Part shown: positions 25,144-36,290 of the stretch, in pieces
Layout: each line of letters starts with the position of its first letter
Position numbering within the stretch: position 1 is the first letter of the stretch
NCBI GenBank assembly: GCA_008694505.1
Contig: VZDJ01000041.1
Span: 5,355,956 to 5,419,955, forward strand
DNA from: Cyanoderma ruficeps
Lineage: Eukaryota; Chordata; Aves; Passeriformes; Timaliidae
Length of the DNA stretch: 64,000 bases
Direction of reading: 5' to 3'
Notes under the pieces: generated by a model
What the model saw: the letters and a program-made list of their open reading frames with translations, nothing else
What the model was told of the DNA's origin: nothing
Databases searched by the model: none
Made by a program: the position numbers and the translations under genes

Positions 25144-25195
25144 AAAAATGAAGGGAGTCTTCCTTCATTTTTCAGTCTTTATAATTGAGACTGAA
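25144..25195. repeat. Two adjacent overlapping hairpins
   Basis: The first hairpin pairs AAAAATGAAGG (25144-25154) with CCTTCATTTTT (25162-25172), 11 bp perfect with a 7-nt loop. The second pairs TTCAGTCT (25171-25178) with AGACTGAA (25188-25195), 8 bp perfect. The two share bases 25171-25172. They are too short for typical microRNA precursors. Confidence 0.85.
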
Positions 25196-25807
25196 GCAGA
25201 GTTATAAATTAGATTTTTCCTCTGATAGGAGCTATTCATGGTGGGGTTTTTTTGTGGTGACATGGCATTATCCCTGCTATTGATGTTTTTTTCATGCTCA
25301 GTTACTCAGACTTCTTGTGCTGCTGATTTTAATTTCACAAAGAGGTATGATGGCATAAGAAGTTGTCTCTGCTGGCACAATGAGAAATGTTTTATGAATG
25401 GCTTATGACAAAGATGCACTTTTATAGCAACTAGAGGGGCTGTGAAATTAACAACTGATCACATCACTTTTCAATTAGTTTGCACCATGACAGGAATATT
25501 ACTGCTTGCCTTTGTTGATGAGGGAAGACTCAGCTTCCGGGAGAGATTCTACCATCAGGTCCTATCTTCATTACCTGCTAATTCTGTATTTAACCTGGGT
25601 TTTCCACTTCCACATGGGATGTAGTGTTGAATCTAAAGCAGCTCTCAGAGCCACACATGAAAGCACTGTCGTGAGCTGCTTTGGTGGCTTTCTATCAGCT
25701 GTTAGTGCCAGGTGTCATCACTGAAGCATGTACTCACACAGGGCAGTAATGACTCTTTTAACACCTGCCCACCAGCCTCTGGGCACTCACTCCAATACAC
25801 TGCTTAC

Positions 25808-26081
25808 CTGTGCTGACTCGCTCTTTGTACCGTTGGCCTGAAAAGGGACACGTAGAACCTTGGCATCTGGTGTCCCAACCTGCTTACAGTCTCCTAGTTT
25901 TAATTCATCTCTACATTTTAAGCACAGAAATCCAAAAATCTCCATTGAAATTGCTTGACTGCAGGAGCACATCAGATGCCTGATGTCAGTCTGAACAGAA
26001 GAGAGCAAAACCTGCTCTGTAGTAGTGAAGGAGGAGCACTGAGCATCAAGCTGCTGCTGTTTTACCAGAGGATTGGGGATT
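25808..26081 (-). other. Exon-like open segment (unproven)
   Basis: On the minus strand, a long pyrimidine tract (CTCTTTTTCTCTCTTC and on) leads to an AG at 26082-26083. The following 274 bases are open for 91 codons after completing a split codon. They end at CACAG/GTAAGC, a strong donor-like site. An internal alternative acceptor, TCTTCTGTTCAG, also keeps the frame. The translation is Cys-rich and has an NGT sequon. No domain is recognised. Its phases fit the open segments at 30514-30620 and 24565-24786. Confidence 0.2.
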
Positions 26082-26444
26082 CTGAAGATCAGTGTAGAAG
26101 AGAGAAAAAGAGGCTGAGCAGATAGGCTGGAAATACAATGGTAAAAAATCCAGGGATGAAATGGAATTCTCTTGTCTTCCCTGGGTGCAAAGGTAAAGGT
26201 ACCCATGTTGAACATGACATCTTAAATGACTAGTCCACTCAGGCAGCCAGCAATGGAGCACAGAGAAAGACAGTGGGAGGTAAGTGGCCTTCCCCGCCTT
26301 GGAAAAAACTCAGCTTTGATATACAAGATGTGTATCACACAAAGACTGTGAGCAGCACAGATTAGGATTTGATCTCTCTGGACAAAAAGATGGAGGCAGT
26401 TGTGTTTATTCCTGTTTCACAAGACAGTTTGAAACATAAAGTGG

Positions 26445-27195
26445 CTGCCAGATTCTGCACCTGAGATGGAGCATCCCTGGATGTATGGACAGATTGGAGA
26501 ATGAGAGGCTGGAGAGCAGTGGCAGGGAAAGGGAGCTGGGGATCCTTAGTATGGCAAGTTGAACATGAGTCAGCAGTGCCCTGGCATCCAGGAGGGCCAA
26601 CCCTGTCCTGGGGGCATCAGGCACAGCATGGCCAGCTGGGTGAGGGAGGGGATTGTCCCCTCTGCTCTGCACTGGGTCGGCCTCACCTCCAGTGCTTTTT
26701 GGGTGCCACAATATAAAACAGATATTAAGCTATTGGAGAGTGTTCAAAGGAGAGCCACAAGGATGGTGAAGGGCCTTCAGGGGAAGCCGTGTGAGAAGTG
26801 GCTGAGGACACTTGGTCTGTTCAGCCTGGAGGAGACTGAGGGGAGACCTCATCACTGTCTGCAACTTCCTCACAAGGGGAAGAGGAGGGGCAGACACTGA
26901 TCTCATTTCTCTCATGGTCAGTAACAGGACTTGAGGAAAGAGCATAAAGCGGAGTCAGAGGAGGTTTAGTTTGGATATTAGAAAAAGGTTCTTCACCCAG
27001 AGGGTGGCTGGACTGGACACTGGAAAAGGCTCCCCAGGTAAGTGGTTACAGCACCAACCTGAGTTCACAGAGTGTTTGGACAACACTCTCAGGCACCTGG
27101 TGTGACTCTTGGGGATATCCTGTACAGGGCCGAGAGCTGGACTTCAGTGATCCTTGTAGGTCCCTTCCAGCTCAGGATATTCTATGATTGTATGG
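26445..27195 (+). mobile_element. CR1 LINE, 3' portion (ORF2 C-terminal part plus 3' end)
   Basis: This is the best transposable element in the window. Landmarks follow CR1 order: CCAGATTCTGCACC, a GAGAGGCTGGAGAGCAG block, AAGTTGAACATGAGTCAGCA, and the ORF2 C-terminal block encoding KLLESVQRRATRMVKG and LGLFSLEE. Then come the TTAGTTTGGATATTAG and AAAAGGTTCTTCACCC blocks, and a 3' end reading GGTCCCTTCCAGCTC followed by ATTCTATGATTGTATG. The CR1 3' hairpin and octamer-like tail are recognisable. Frameshifts and stops break the reading frame, so it is a 5'-truncated dead copy, typical of CR1. Open frames at 26.5-27.5 kb are derived from it. Confidence 0.93.
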
Positions 27196-27988
27196 TCTTG
27201 AAAGTGCGCCCTCAGTGTTCTGTTTGGAAACTGCATTATTGCTCATTTGCCAGTGGTACTTCTGTTTTTTTAGTCCTTCATCCTGATCACATTGCTCAGA
27301 GTGTTTGGTTCAGTTATGAGCTGGCAGGGAAGGCAAGTAGAATTTTATTGTTGGGTAGATTTTCCATGAGACCACAGTTACAGCTCTCAGTTGGTAGAGA
27401 GTGGCTCTCAGTGGCTCTGCTGGGATTGTATATGCTACTTCTCTCAACTAATTTCTGGGTTTCCTTTTGCTTCATGCTTCAAAATAGCTTGCAAATGGAA
27501 AAAAATGAGGAAATCTAGCACTTCACAGCAGGTGAATTAGTTGGTGTTTTCAAAATAGGAAGCGTTTATATACAGACTTAAAACACTGTGTCCACTTCCT
27601 GATCAAATCTAAATTGCCAGGTGCCTGCATGCTTCCCTACCTGTTTAAATCACTTGCCTATTTGCACAGCCTGTAGGTCCTCACATATCAGGCTATTGCC
27701 TAGGTGACTTAATTTCTTTCTGGAGAGGAACAAGACTTTTTCACTTGCTTAGACATCCAGACAGGGATTCTATTGTAAGAAGGGCGTCTCTTGTGTCCCG
27801 CTGTAGTTTGCAGCCTCTGTCCTATCACTCAGCTCCTTCAGTTTAAGGTAGACAAAGATTTCAGTGGTACAAATGGAACCTCAGACATTTTAAATAACCT
27901 TTTTTTTTTCTCGATTTTAGTAGGTAAGGGTCAGATATCATAGTACAGTGCAGCAGATCCAAAGGTCACCATCACATGTAAAAGCCAG
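27196..27988. other. Non-coding stretch, nothing recognised
   Basis: Sequence downstream of the CR1 copy. The open frame continuing to 27518 is a read-through of the CR1 3' end into flanking DNA, not a gene. Confidence 0.5.
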
Positions 27989-28034
27989 TTTCTTTCCTTT
28001 CTTCCTCTCTTCCTCTCTTCCTACTCTTCCTCCT
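27989..28034 (+). repeat. Polypyrimidine tract (CT-rich)
   Basis: Forty-six bases consist almost only of C and T, with one A at 28023 and one G at 28033. TTCCTCTC units are partly tandem. It is a low-complexity tract able to form a triplex in supercoiled DNA. Confidence 0.85.
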
Positions 28035-30513
28035 GTCATCAACTGCACAATTCTCCCCTTTTCTTTCTTGGCAGTCCTCTTGCCCTTGGTAGGCCAGTTC
28101 ATCTCACTGAACACACAAACCCTCTCATTCAACACAAGCAAGTAAATATTCGTCTGAGGATTTAGTGAGCCAGAGCAGCTCAAGCTGCCAAACCACTCAA
28201 GAGATGGAACAGGAATGCATACAAAGGAATGGTGGAGGAGGCAGCCCACTCCTTGTAGCAGCAAGATCTGGCTCTTAGATCTGGCCAGCTCCAAAGTGAA
28301 ACCTTACCTGAATGGAGGCTTGCAGAAGTCTGAGAAGGGCACAGCATAGACACTGCTGCTATGTCTTCTACTAATTGACCTCCCCACCTCCTTTATTCCA
28401 GCAACTGTTTTGAATAATCAGAAGTTAATTTTAACTCCAAATTTCTTCTCTAAGGATAAGTGCCTCTAAGAATAATTCTCAGCAGACAGAAGATTAATGA
28501 CAGAACGAGTAAACAACAGGAGCTGGTGGACCTCAAAAAGAACAAAGATGGCACTAATGTGTCTTCTAATCCCTAGGAGTGGATCCTTCTCTCTATTATA
28601 TGTGCACATACTTTGACCAAGTCAGGCAGCTACTTTTTGAACCTCAAGGGTTTTCAGTGCACATGGGAAAACAGAGACTGTTTATTTTTGTATCATGCAT
28701 GTAAGTATTGTATCTATATACAAGGCAGCAACCCAAGTGGCCCATGCCACAGCCCAAGCTTATGACTTTGTCCTACTTTCCAGCCTCCCTGAGTATATTA
28801 GAAAAATTTTGTTCCTTACCATCTTTGCTCGGGCAGCTGCATGGCTTGCTGGAGCTATGTACAGCATGGGCAGGCGTGAAGCGTGACAGACATGTTAACA
28901 CTTGAGGGTGTGACTATACTGTGGAAGGGTAGGCTACTATGTGTGGATAACTCTGATTAATTACCTCTGGCATAGATAAAAAAGCTAAGACAAGGGTTTT
29001 TGTTTTGTGCCTCATGCACTGCACAGCACAGTACATGTGTGCTGTCCTGGTACATTATTTCTCTGCCTGACAATTAGTGCTGGGAGAATAAATCATTCGT
29101 GTAGCTACTATACTGTAAACTTACTGACTCTTCATGGTGAGCTACCAAAAGGATGAATACAGGCAAAGTCAACTTTCCATACAGAGGTATCTCTTCCAGT
29201 CTGGAAGTGGGGGAAGAAGTGCACAATTGGAAGGTGTTTGTATTAAAACGTGTCCCTGCCATGCTGCTGATGTCCTTGGTGTTTCTGTGAGCAGACAGAT
29301 TGCAACACATTCATGTAACAAAACAAAAAGTGCTCATTTGAGTTAAAATCAGCCGCATTTTATGATCTTGTATAGCGCTACTCTGCTTTCAGCCTGGTGC
29401 CCTTGGAGGATATTGCTGTAGGCATATTTTAACTGCAGGCATCTCTCCTCCACTAGATTCTCAGCAGACAGGGATTAGGATGCAGTACTTGGCTGAAGCT
29501 GTCCTGCTGACAGATCACAGTGACCTTGCTGTGACTTCTGCTCTGATCTCACTGGCACTGTTGGAATTTGACAACTAGAACATGAGATACTGGCTCCATT
29601 ATGCCACTAATTAGTATCCAGAGCATTGTGTTCCTGACTCCTTCACCATCTGATGTAGGTGGCAATAGTTCTAATTTATCTTTGCCATGTGATTTAGAAG
29701 GCTTAAGTCTCTATCATCAGCTAGTGGATGCCCTTATCCTTTCATGTGGCTGTCTTTATCATATGCAGGTGTAGAGCTTGACACAGGCTTGTATTGTAAG
29801 CATGTTTGGTCTCCTTATTGCTGGGTCTTCTTCTGGAATAAAAGGGATAAAACACAATAAATAGTTTTGCATCTCATGCATCTCTAGAGTTATATCTTAA
29901 AATATTTTCTCTATTTTTCAGATGTACAACAGCATAATGATTTATTTCTGCAAGATTATTCAATTTTGGACTGCATAGCTTGATTTTATTTTTATCTAGC
30001 AGTGGAAGGTAAGACAGGAAAAATTAATATTCCTATCCAAAATACTTCAGAGTTTGCTTTGAATGACAGTTTTTTGTCAAAAAATCACAACGCTGGATGA
30101 AAATATGAACAAACTGAAACAGAAAGCAGCTCCACGTGGCATGATGTCTCTAGCACCTTATGGGGAAAAAAAAAAAAGACAGTAATTTTCCGAAGCCCAG
30201 TTTTGTCAGTCTTACTAGTTGGAATTTCATGCTGTTAACTTAATCATTAAGGAAGTTTATGACCGTGAAGAATATGACTTGCAAATGCATTGGTATCAAG
30301 GGAGGACAAATGACAAACCTGGCCTAGAGGGAGCACAGGGAGTCGTTGTTAGCAAAAAACTACCTGACACAATTAATAGAAAAATAAGTTTTTTTAAAAA
30401 TTTAAGTACGGCAGCTCTGCCAGATGAAAGTAAAAGTTATTTATTTCTGTCACTGGTAAGATACTAAAGGTTAAATTTGCCAGGAACTTGACCATCGTCA
30501 AAGTGGCTTTTAC
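28035..30513. other. Non-coding stretch
   Basis: No gene or transposable element recognised. It has an A12 run near 30167-30178. Minus-strand frames at 27938-28294 and 29074-29310 contain AG sites with fair pyrimidine tracts but no matching donor. Confidence 0.45.
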
Positions 30514-30620
30514 CTTGCAGGATCCTGGCTCCCCAGGTGCAATTCACAACCTGCTGTTTGACTCTGTAGCTCCATGGCAACCCATGGAAAAGCAGGTGTC
30601 TCAGTAAGATAAAATGCAGT
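30514..30620 (-). other. Exon-like open segment (unproven)
   Basis: On the minus strand, 107 bases between ATGTAGCTGCAG and CAAG/GTAAAA are open in two frames. Frame 0 gives 35 codons beginning TAFYLTETPAFPWV and leaves two bases that would join the next segment at 25808-26081 in phase. That two frames are open shows how weak this evidence is. No family is recognised. Confidence 0.17.
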
Positions 30621-33600
30621 CTGCAGCTACATAAAATATCATACATGAAGTATCAAATTACACAGCAGGTCTGAACCCCGCTTCTTTTTCTTGGTTTATC
30701 CTTGGCTATAGGAGTATTCCTAGGCTAAATGAAAATCTGTCCTCTTTTTAGATGACCAGTGTTGCCCAAAAGTTAGAGCTTGGATAGGCTGTGGATGATT
30801 GGGGCAACTCCCTGCTGGGGAGTCTCGTCCTCATCCTCAATTCAAGGTCTGTTCATATGTTTTACATGAGACCGTCCACATGACCCAGTCCTCCACCTGA
30901 AGGGTCTCAATTCTTGTGTGGACACAAGAATTTCCAAATCTCAGAAGCACTATAAGGACAAGTGATAGGAGAGCTTGCAGGACAGCAGAGCAATGGTCAG
31001 CATAGGTATGAATGCAACTCACATCCCTGAGCTGGTGTATTATAACTGTACCAGGTTTGTCCTTTCTCTGAACAGGTAGTAGTAGGTGGCAAAATACAGA
31101 AGAGAACTTCTGATAATATTGACAAGGGGAATTAAAGATTTGTAAACTATACTGAATAGGCTACTCCAGAATGGAGGTCCAAAATGAATGTTCAAAGAGT
31201 TTAATGCGCATAAAAGGCCAAGCTCTCTCTTTTACACTTTCATCTCACTGATTATTTTTAAATTGCCTACAAAACCTGACAAGCAGATCTGAACAAGCAG
31301 ATAGCTTTTATTGGGAAACACTGAAGATGGATTTCCTGGATTTTATAGGCTCCCTTTTTGAGTACAAGTGCATAAAACTGAAGGTTGATTTATTTCTTCA
31401 ATAAAGATGTGGTAGAGATCTGCTGGTAAAAATCTTGTCTTTTCCTTGACCTTAGTAACATGACCTACACTGGGAATAGAAAATCCCACATCAGAGGTTA
31501 TCATCTGTTGAGTCCAGCAGTTACAATGTTACGGCAGTTCACAGTGCTTTTTATAGTAGTCATACAGCTGAATTGAAAGCTTTAGGCAACTGCATTGAAT
31601 CATGATAAACTACTGCACAGTAGTTTGGTGACTTAAGGAAGAGTTATACAGGCATTTTATCTATTTGTTTTTCTTAGATTTTCTAGATGAGATTGAAGAG
31701 CATGTCAATCACTTCGCTGGTTTCCTAAAACAACTAGCTGCTTTATGAGTTTTTGTTATTGTTGCTTCTTGAAACAAACATAGGGATTTTTATGGTCCAC
31801 TTTTCCTTGTGTCCAAACTCCTCCTGAGGTATCTGTTAATTTCTCATAGCATTTTCCTTGGCATTTCCAATGTCATTGTAAGTATTTGTAACATAGAAGA
31901 GAGAGAAGTTTTGGTTTTTTATTTGTTTTACAAAGGAAGAGTCTTAGTCAAGAGACAGTTGCCAAAATCATTATAAATTGAAGGATTCTTTACCAGACAG
32001 TCCTGCAAAATAGTGTGCAGTTGTGAGTGCCCATTCAAACTTATCAGCACAAGGTGGCCTGATTTATTTTCTTAGATGTTGGTTCGACTTCTTTTCAAGA
32101 GCTTAGACTTCCTAGAGACTGGGACCTTAGGCTGTGGTTCCACAGTATGAGGCATTTTGTGGCAGTGATAGATATCAGGGTTTCTGCTTCCTTCTCCTTG
32201 CCTCCATGTACTCCTTCCTTCTCCTGCACTGGAAGGACCTGGCCCTTCAGGCAGCCAATGCAGAAGTCATGAGCCAGATCAAGGAACTAATCCATTGTGA
32301 AAATTAACCTTTGCTTTGTTTTTAACTCCAACTGGCTCTTTTTTGGAGTTCACAGTAGGGTTTCAGGAGTGGTGGTGCAGGTGTGCTGTTTCACAATGAA
32401 GTTGTGAAGGACCTGCTTGGCCGTCAATGGGAGATGAAGATGTAACTCTAGGATGGGACGTTTTTGCTGAAAATCGGTTACTGTGGAGCTATGGTCTCAA
32501 ATTTCCCATCTTCCCTAGCAAGAGCAGAGCCCATTTCTTGCTTCCTTACTGCTTCCTTGGACTTCCATAAAAGATACCCTGCACTATTACTTTTGAACCA
32601 TATTTTTTCAATAAGACCACTCTGAGAGCATTCTAGGTTCACACTGTGAGCAGAATAAAGTTTTTTTATTTCACTATTGACCGCTAAGGTATTGAAAGCA
32701 CACTGGTTATTCCCTAGTTCCTATCTTCAGGTGTTGCTGAAACAGTCATTTTTATTGAATTGCTTAAGCATAGCATGGCCAAAGGTTGAGAAGTTATAAA
32801 ACCACAAGTGGCTAAAAATTCTCCAACCTAGAGACATGTTTGAGGAGTGATAAACCTATCATCAATAGCTTTGCAAGTGGAATGACAGACTCTGTTAATC
32901 ATTGTAAATATTCTGCTCTGAAGAGTTCAGATACTGTCACCAAGGAGTGTTCCAGTCCACCTCTCATTAGGATGAGGAAACTGCCCTAATTCAGAGGACT
33001 GGTACCAAACTTTCAAGGTACAACCAGCTGGCCTGCATTGCAGGGGTGTGGGCCCTTTCGTGCATCCTTATGAGGGGAGCAAACCAAAGGTGATCCTGGC
33101 TTAAACAGGAGTTTCTACAGACCCAATCATAATCCCACAATCCAGGGGAGAATTTTTCGCTTCTGTATGGATTGTGAATTCCCCCCAGCCTTGGTACCAT
33201 GACTGTTCCTACCCAACATATCCCTTCCTGGATCACACAGGGGTAACAAACCTGAGCCAGATGATGGGTGGGCACATGATCCCTTTTCTGTTAAATGCAT
33301 TCTGGTGTGGATATTGGCTTTGTGTGTTTAGTCACACTTTAGAGAGACCGTGCAAAGATGGGCAGTACTTGATCTGGAATAAAATCTGCCAGGTCAAAAT
33401 TAATCCAACAAAATTTCCTTATTGCATTTGAACCAGAAGAGTGAATTTATACTGGATGAGTGGTTAATGTCCTACGGCTGTGATACTTCTGGGTCTATTT
33501 CCTGTTGCCTTAGAGGAGGGTTTACCTTATTGTTGAAGGTTTGTAGACCAGAAAAAAATCTGACTGGGTGCATTTAGGGCAAGGAATACTGAGGACATTT

Positions 33601-36189
33601 CTCTGATAGGAGGAGAGGATCTGGTTTTGGAGCTGGTATTCAGGAAGCTTCATGAAAACTATGCTGTCAGTAAAGATATGGAGTGAGGGATGTCTGGATT
33701 CAAAAAGGCAGCCCTCTTATTAATGAATGAAAGCAGAATGTGGGTCTGTATCATATTACAGACACACCCCAGAGTAACTCCTCTAAGGGATATAAAGGAT
33801 ACTGCTTTGCCCTACTTCATTGGTTTTATCAGGTCAGGGACGAGGTAGCCAGTGACTGTTACCTGAGCGTACAAACACAGGCAAAACCACGTCATTGTCT
33901 GAGAAACTTAAATTATCTATGTCTAGATGGGTGTGATCTGTACTTCAAAGGTTCAAATTGGAAGCCCTACTAACAAATGCATTTTAATTACTATCCTTGG
34001 AGCCTGGTTCTCACTCAGCACTGCCTGGTATCAACAGCTATCTGCTGCCTAGCATTCCCTGATCCCTAAAAATAGGCAGAGATAGAGGCAATATAAACTG
34101 AAACCATAAAAGACAGGATACATTTTTTTCTTTCCAGGGGAAAAAGAAGGTGTAGCTTACAAGGCAGATGTAGGCATGGACAGTTTGGCTTGTTACCCTT
34201 AGAGGAAAACATCATCAAACATTTACTCAGGGCCTAGAGATTCTCAGATATGTTTATTTAGAAAGGAAGATAAATTAAAAAAAAATAAAGCTAGGAATAA
34301 CTGTTTTAAGTAGGCTAGCTATATCTCAAAATGATTCAACTTTCCTGAAAAGTGTTGCAATCTCCACTTCAAGCTGTCCTACCCCTTCCTACTTGCAGGT
34401 GAATGCTCTTGAGAGCAAGGATTTGAGAAGCTCCTTTGCTGGAGAAGCAAGGAGCAGCTTGGCTGAGAAAATATTATTTCTAATGCTGTATTTGTAACCA
34501 TGATAAGATCTCCACGGCAACAGAAGTTGCTGAATAGAGTTGGTCATGACATTTTGACAGAAGTGTTCCACTAGAAAATGCTATTTTAATGCAAAAGTGT
34601 TAGGGAGAAGGATTTGATTTTGACAATATTTTGGTCTGAAAAAAATGGAAAAAATCTGAAAAATGTCATGGAAGGAAGAGGCTTTTCTCTTTTTTTTAGC
34701 CTGCTATCTTTCCTCCTGGGACCTTTCATGTCAGGAAACAAGACCAACATCTTTTCCTTTTCTATTTTGGGATTAGTGGTTGAATTCCCAGTTTGTCTTC
34801 TCTTTGCAACTCTTTATTTCAGTGCTGTTATTAAAGGCTCTAATCAAAACAGGAAGTAAGGGAAGCTGCAAATCTTCAAATATCTAAAGTATCTACTTTA
34901 GGATGGAGAAATTTTGAGACATAATTTTGAGCAAAATAATACACTGGAAGAGTGTACTGTAATTACTTGCCCATTTTGTTTTTAATAGTTAATTTTATAC
35001 CACATAGCCTAAAATCTCAGATTAGAACTGTTTTCTTTACTTATCTTCATCCCTTCTCTGTACCCTGAACTCCTGATGTAATTATGGCCAGACATGTGTC
35101 ACTGTTCATCATATCCTCTCACTAACATTATTAGTTTAACTAGAGAAAAGGTCTTGGGACCTGCAAGTGCCAACCTAGCAATTTGTGTCTTTTCCCAGTG
35201 ATGGCTCCTCATGAAACCAGTGCAGAAATGGTATGGGTAAAATAGGTCTCTGCAGAGGCAGTTTTCAGCTGTTCTGCTTCGTGTCTCCTTATTTGCTCAT
35301 TCAGTTTTAAGAATACAAATAAAATGAAACAATCTTTGCAGTGAGAAGAGACATAGAAATAGGCACCATCTTCAGTAGGAATGTTATTTCTAAGAGCTTC
35401 TCATGGGATTTTTTGAAATGTGTTTGATGATCAAGATCATTAGTCAAATGTACTGATTAGTTCCGTCACTTTACTGCCTGCTGTCCCTAGCAGCCATTTC
35501 AGTAGCACCTCTGCTCACACTGCTCTGTTGCTGAGGATACTGGAGACTACCCTTGGGCCTTCTGCTGCTTCCCCCCCCGCCCCAGCACTTGCTGCATCTT
35601 CCTGAGAATTGTCTTTTTCGGGGTTTCACAGCTGAACATGGGACATTACCCTACAGGCCAGGCGGTGCCTTCACTCCTGGTCTAGTGCCAGGTGAGTTTG
35701 CCCTTCTCACGAGTCCAGTGAGGTCTTGCAGTAACCTGGTTTTCAGGCTTGTATTGTCTCAGTCAGCCACAGCAGGTGTCCCCAGCTGGAACCTTCTAGC
35801 AGTGCTGTAGCTATGTTGAAGTGGTACACTCAACAAAATCCAGCCTGCCGTCTTTTTGTCTGTGAGAGGATGGGAAGCACATATTTTGGCCATTGTCAGA
35901 CACCCATACACCTCCTCCTGCACTTGCCCATTGGCTAGCACAGTCAGAAACTGCTGCTGCTACTGCCAAGAATGCACACCTTCCTTTCCAGGAGCCAGCC
36001 ATCACCACCAAGCTGTGCATATTTGCCTGGTATGGACTCACCATGCAGGAATATGCCATCTCACTGGAGGTGATTTCACCATGTAAAATGTGCTGGGAAT
36101 GGCAATAGGATTGGTCAAATAAGGTATCTGGGGGAAGCGCTAACTTTCTAGCTGGAATAGCGAAGGTGATCAAAAGGACAGAGGTGAAC
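30621..36189. other. Long non-coding stretch, nothing recognised
   Basis: AT-rich, CpG-poor DNA without a recognised gene or transposable element. A third copy of the 16-base core TATGAGGCATTTTGTG is at 32146-32161. There is a C8 run near 35571-35578. Overlapping open frames near 35.5-36.25 kb lie on both strands and are not convincing. Confidence 0.5.
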
Positions 36190-36290
36190 AGAGAGAGAAA
36201 TAGCTCAAGGTCATACAGCAAGTTAGTAGCAGAGCTGGGGTGAGCATCCTGCATCCTAATTATCAGGCCTTTTTCCTATCACCAGTGCTA
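36190..36290 (-). mobile_element. MIR-like SINE remnant
   Basis: The plus strand contains GCTCAAGGTCATACAGCAAG, then TTAGTAGCAGAGCTGGGGTG, then a GGCCTTTTTCCTATCACC tail. This is the central and flanking part of MIR in reverse orientation (compare the conserved AAGGTCACACAGC and GGCAGAGCTGGGATT segments). The match is clearer than the one at 14.8 kb. It is an ancient, inactive copy. Confidence 0.78.

Noticed and set aside
26501..27518. Open frames around 26.5-27.5 kb as host genes
   Set aside because: They are pieces of the CR1 copy or read-through from its 3' end.
30150..30185. A12 run as the tail of a processed pseudogene
   Set aside because: No recognisable gene body precedes it and no flanking direct repeat was found.
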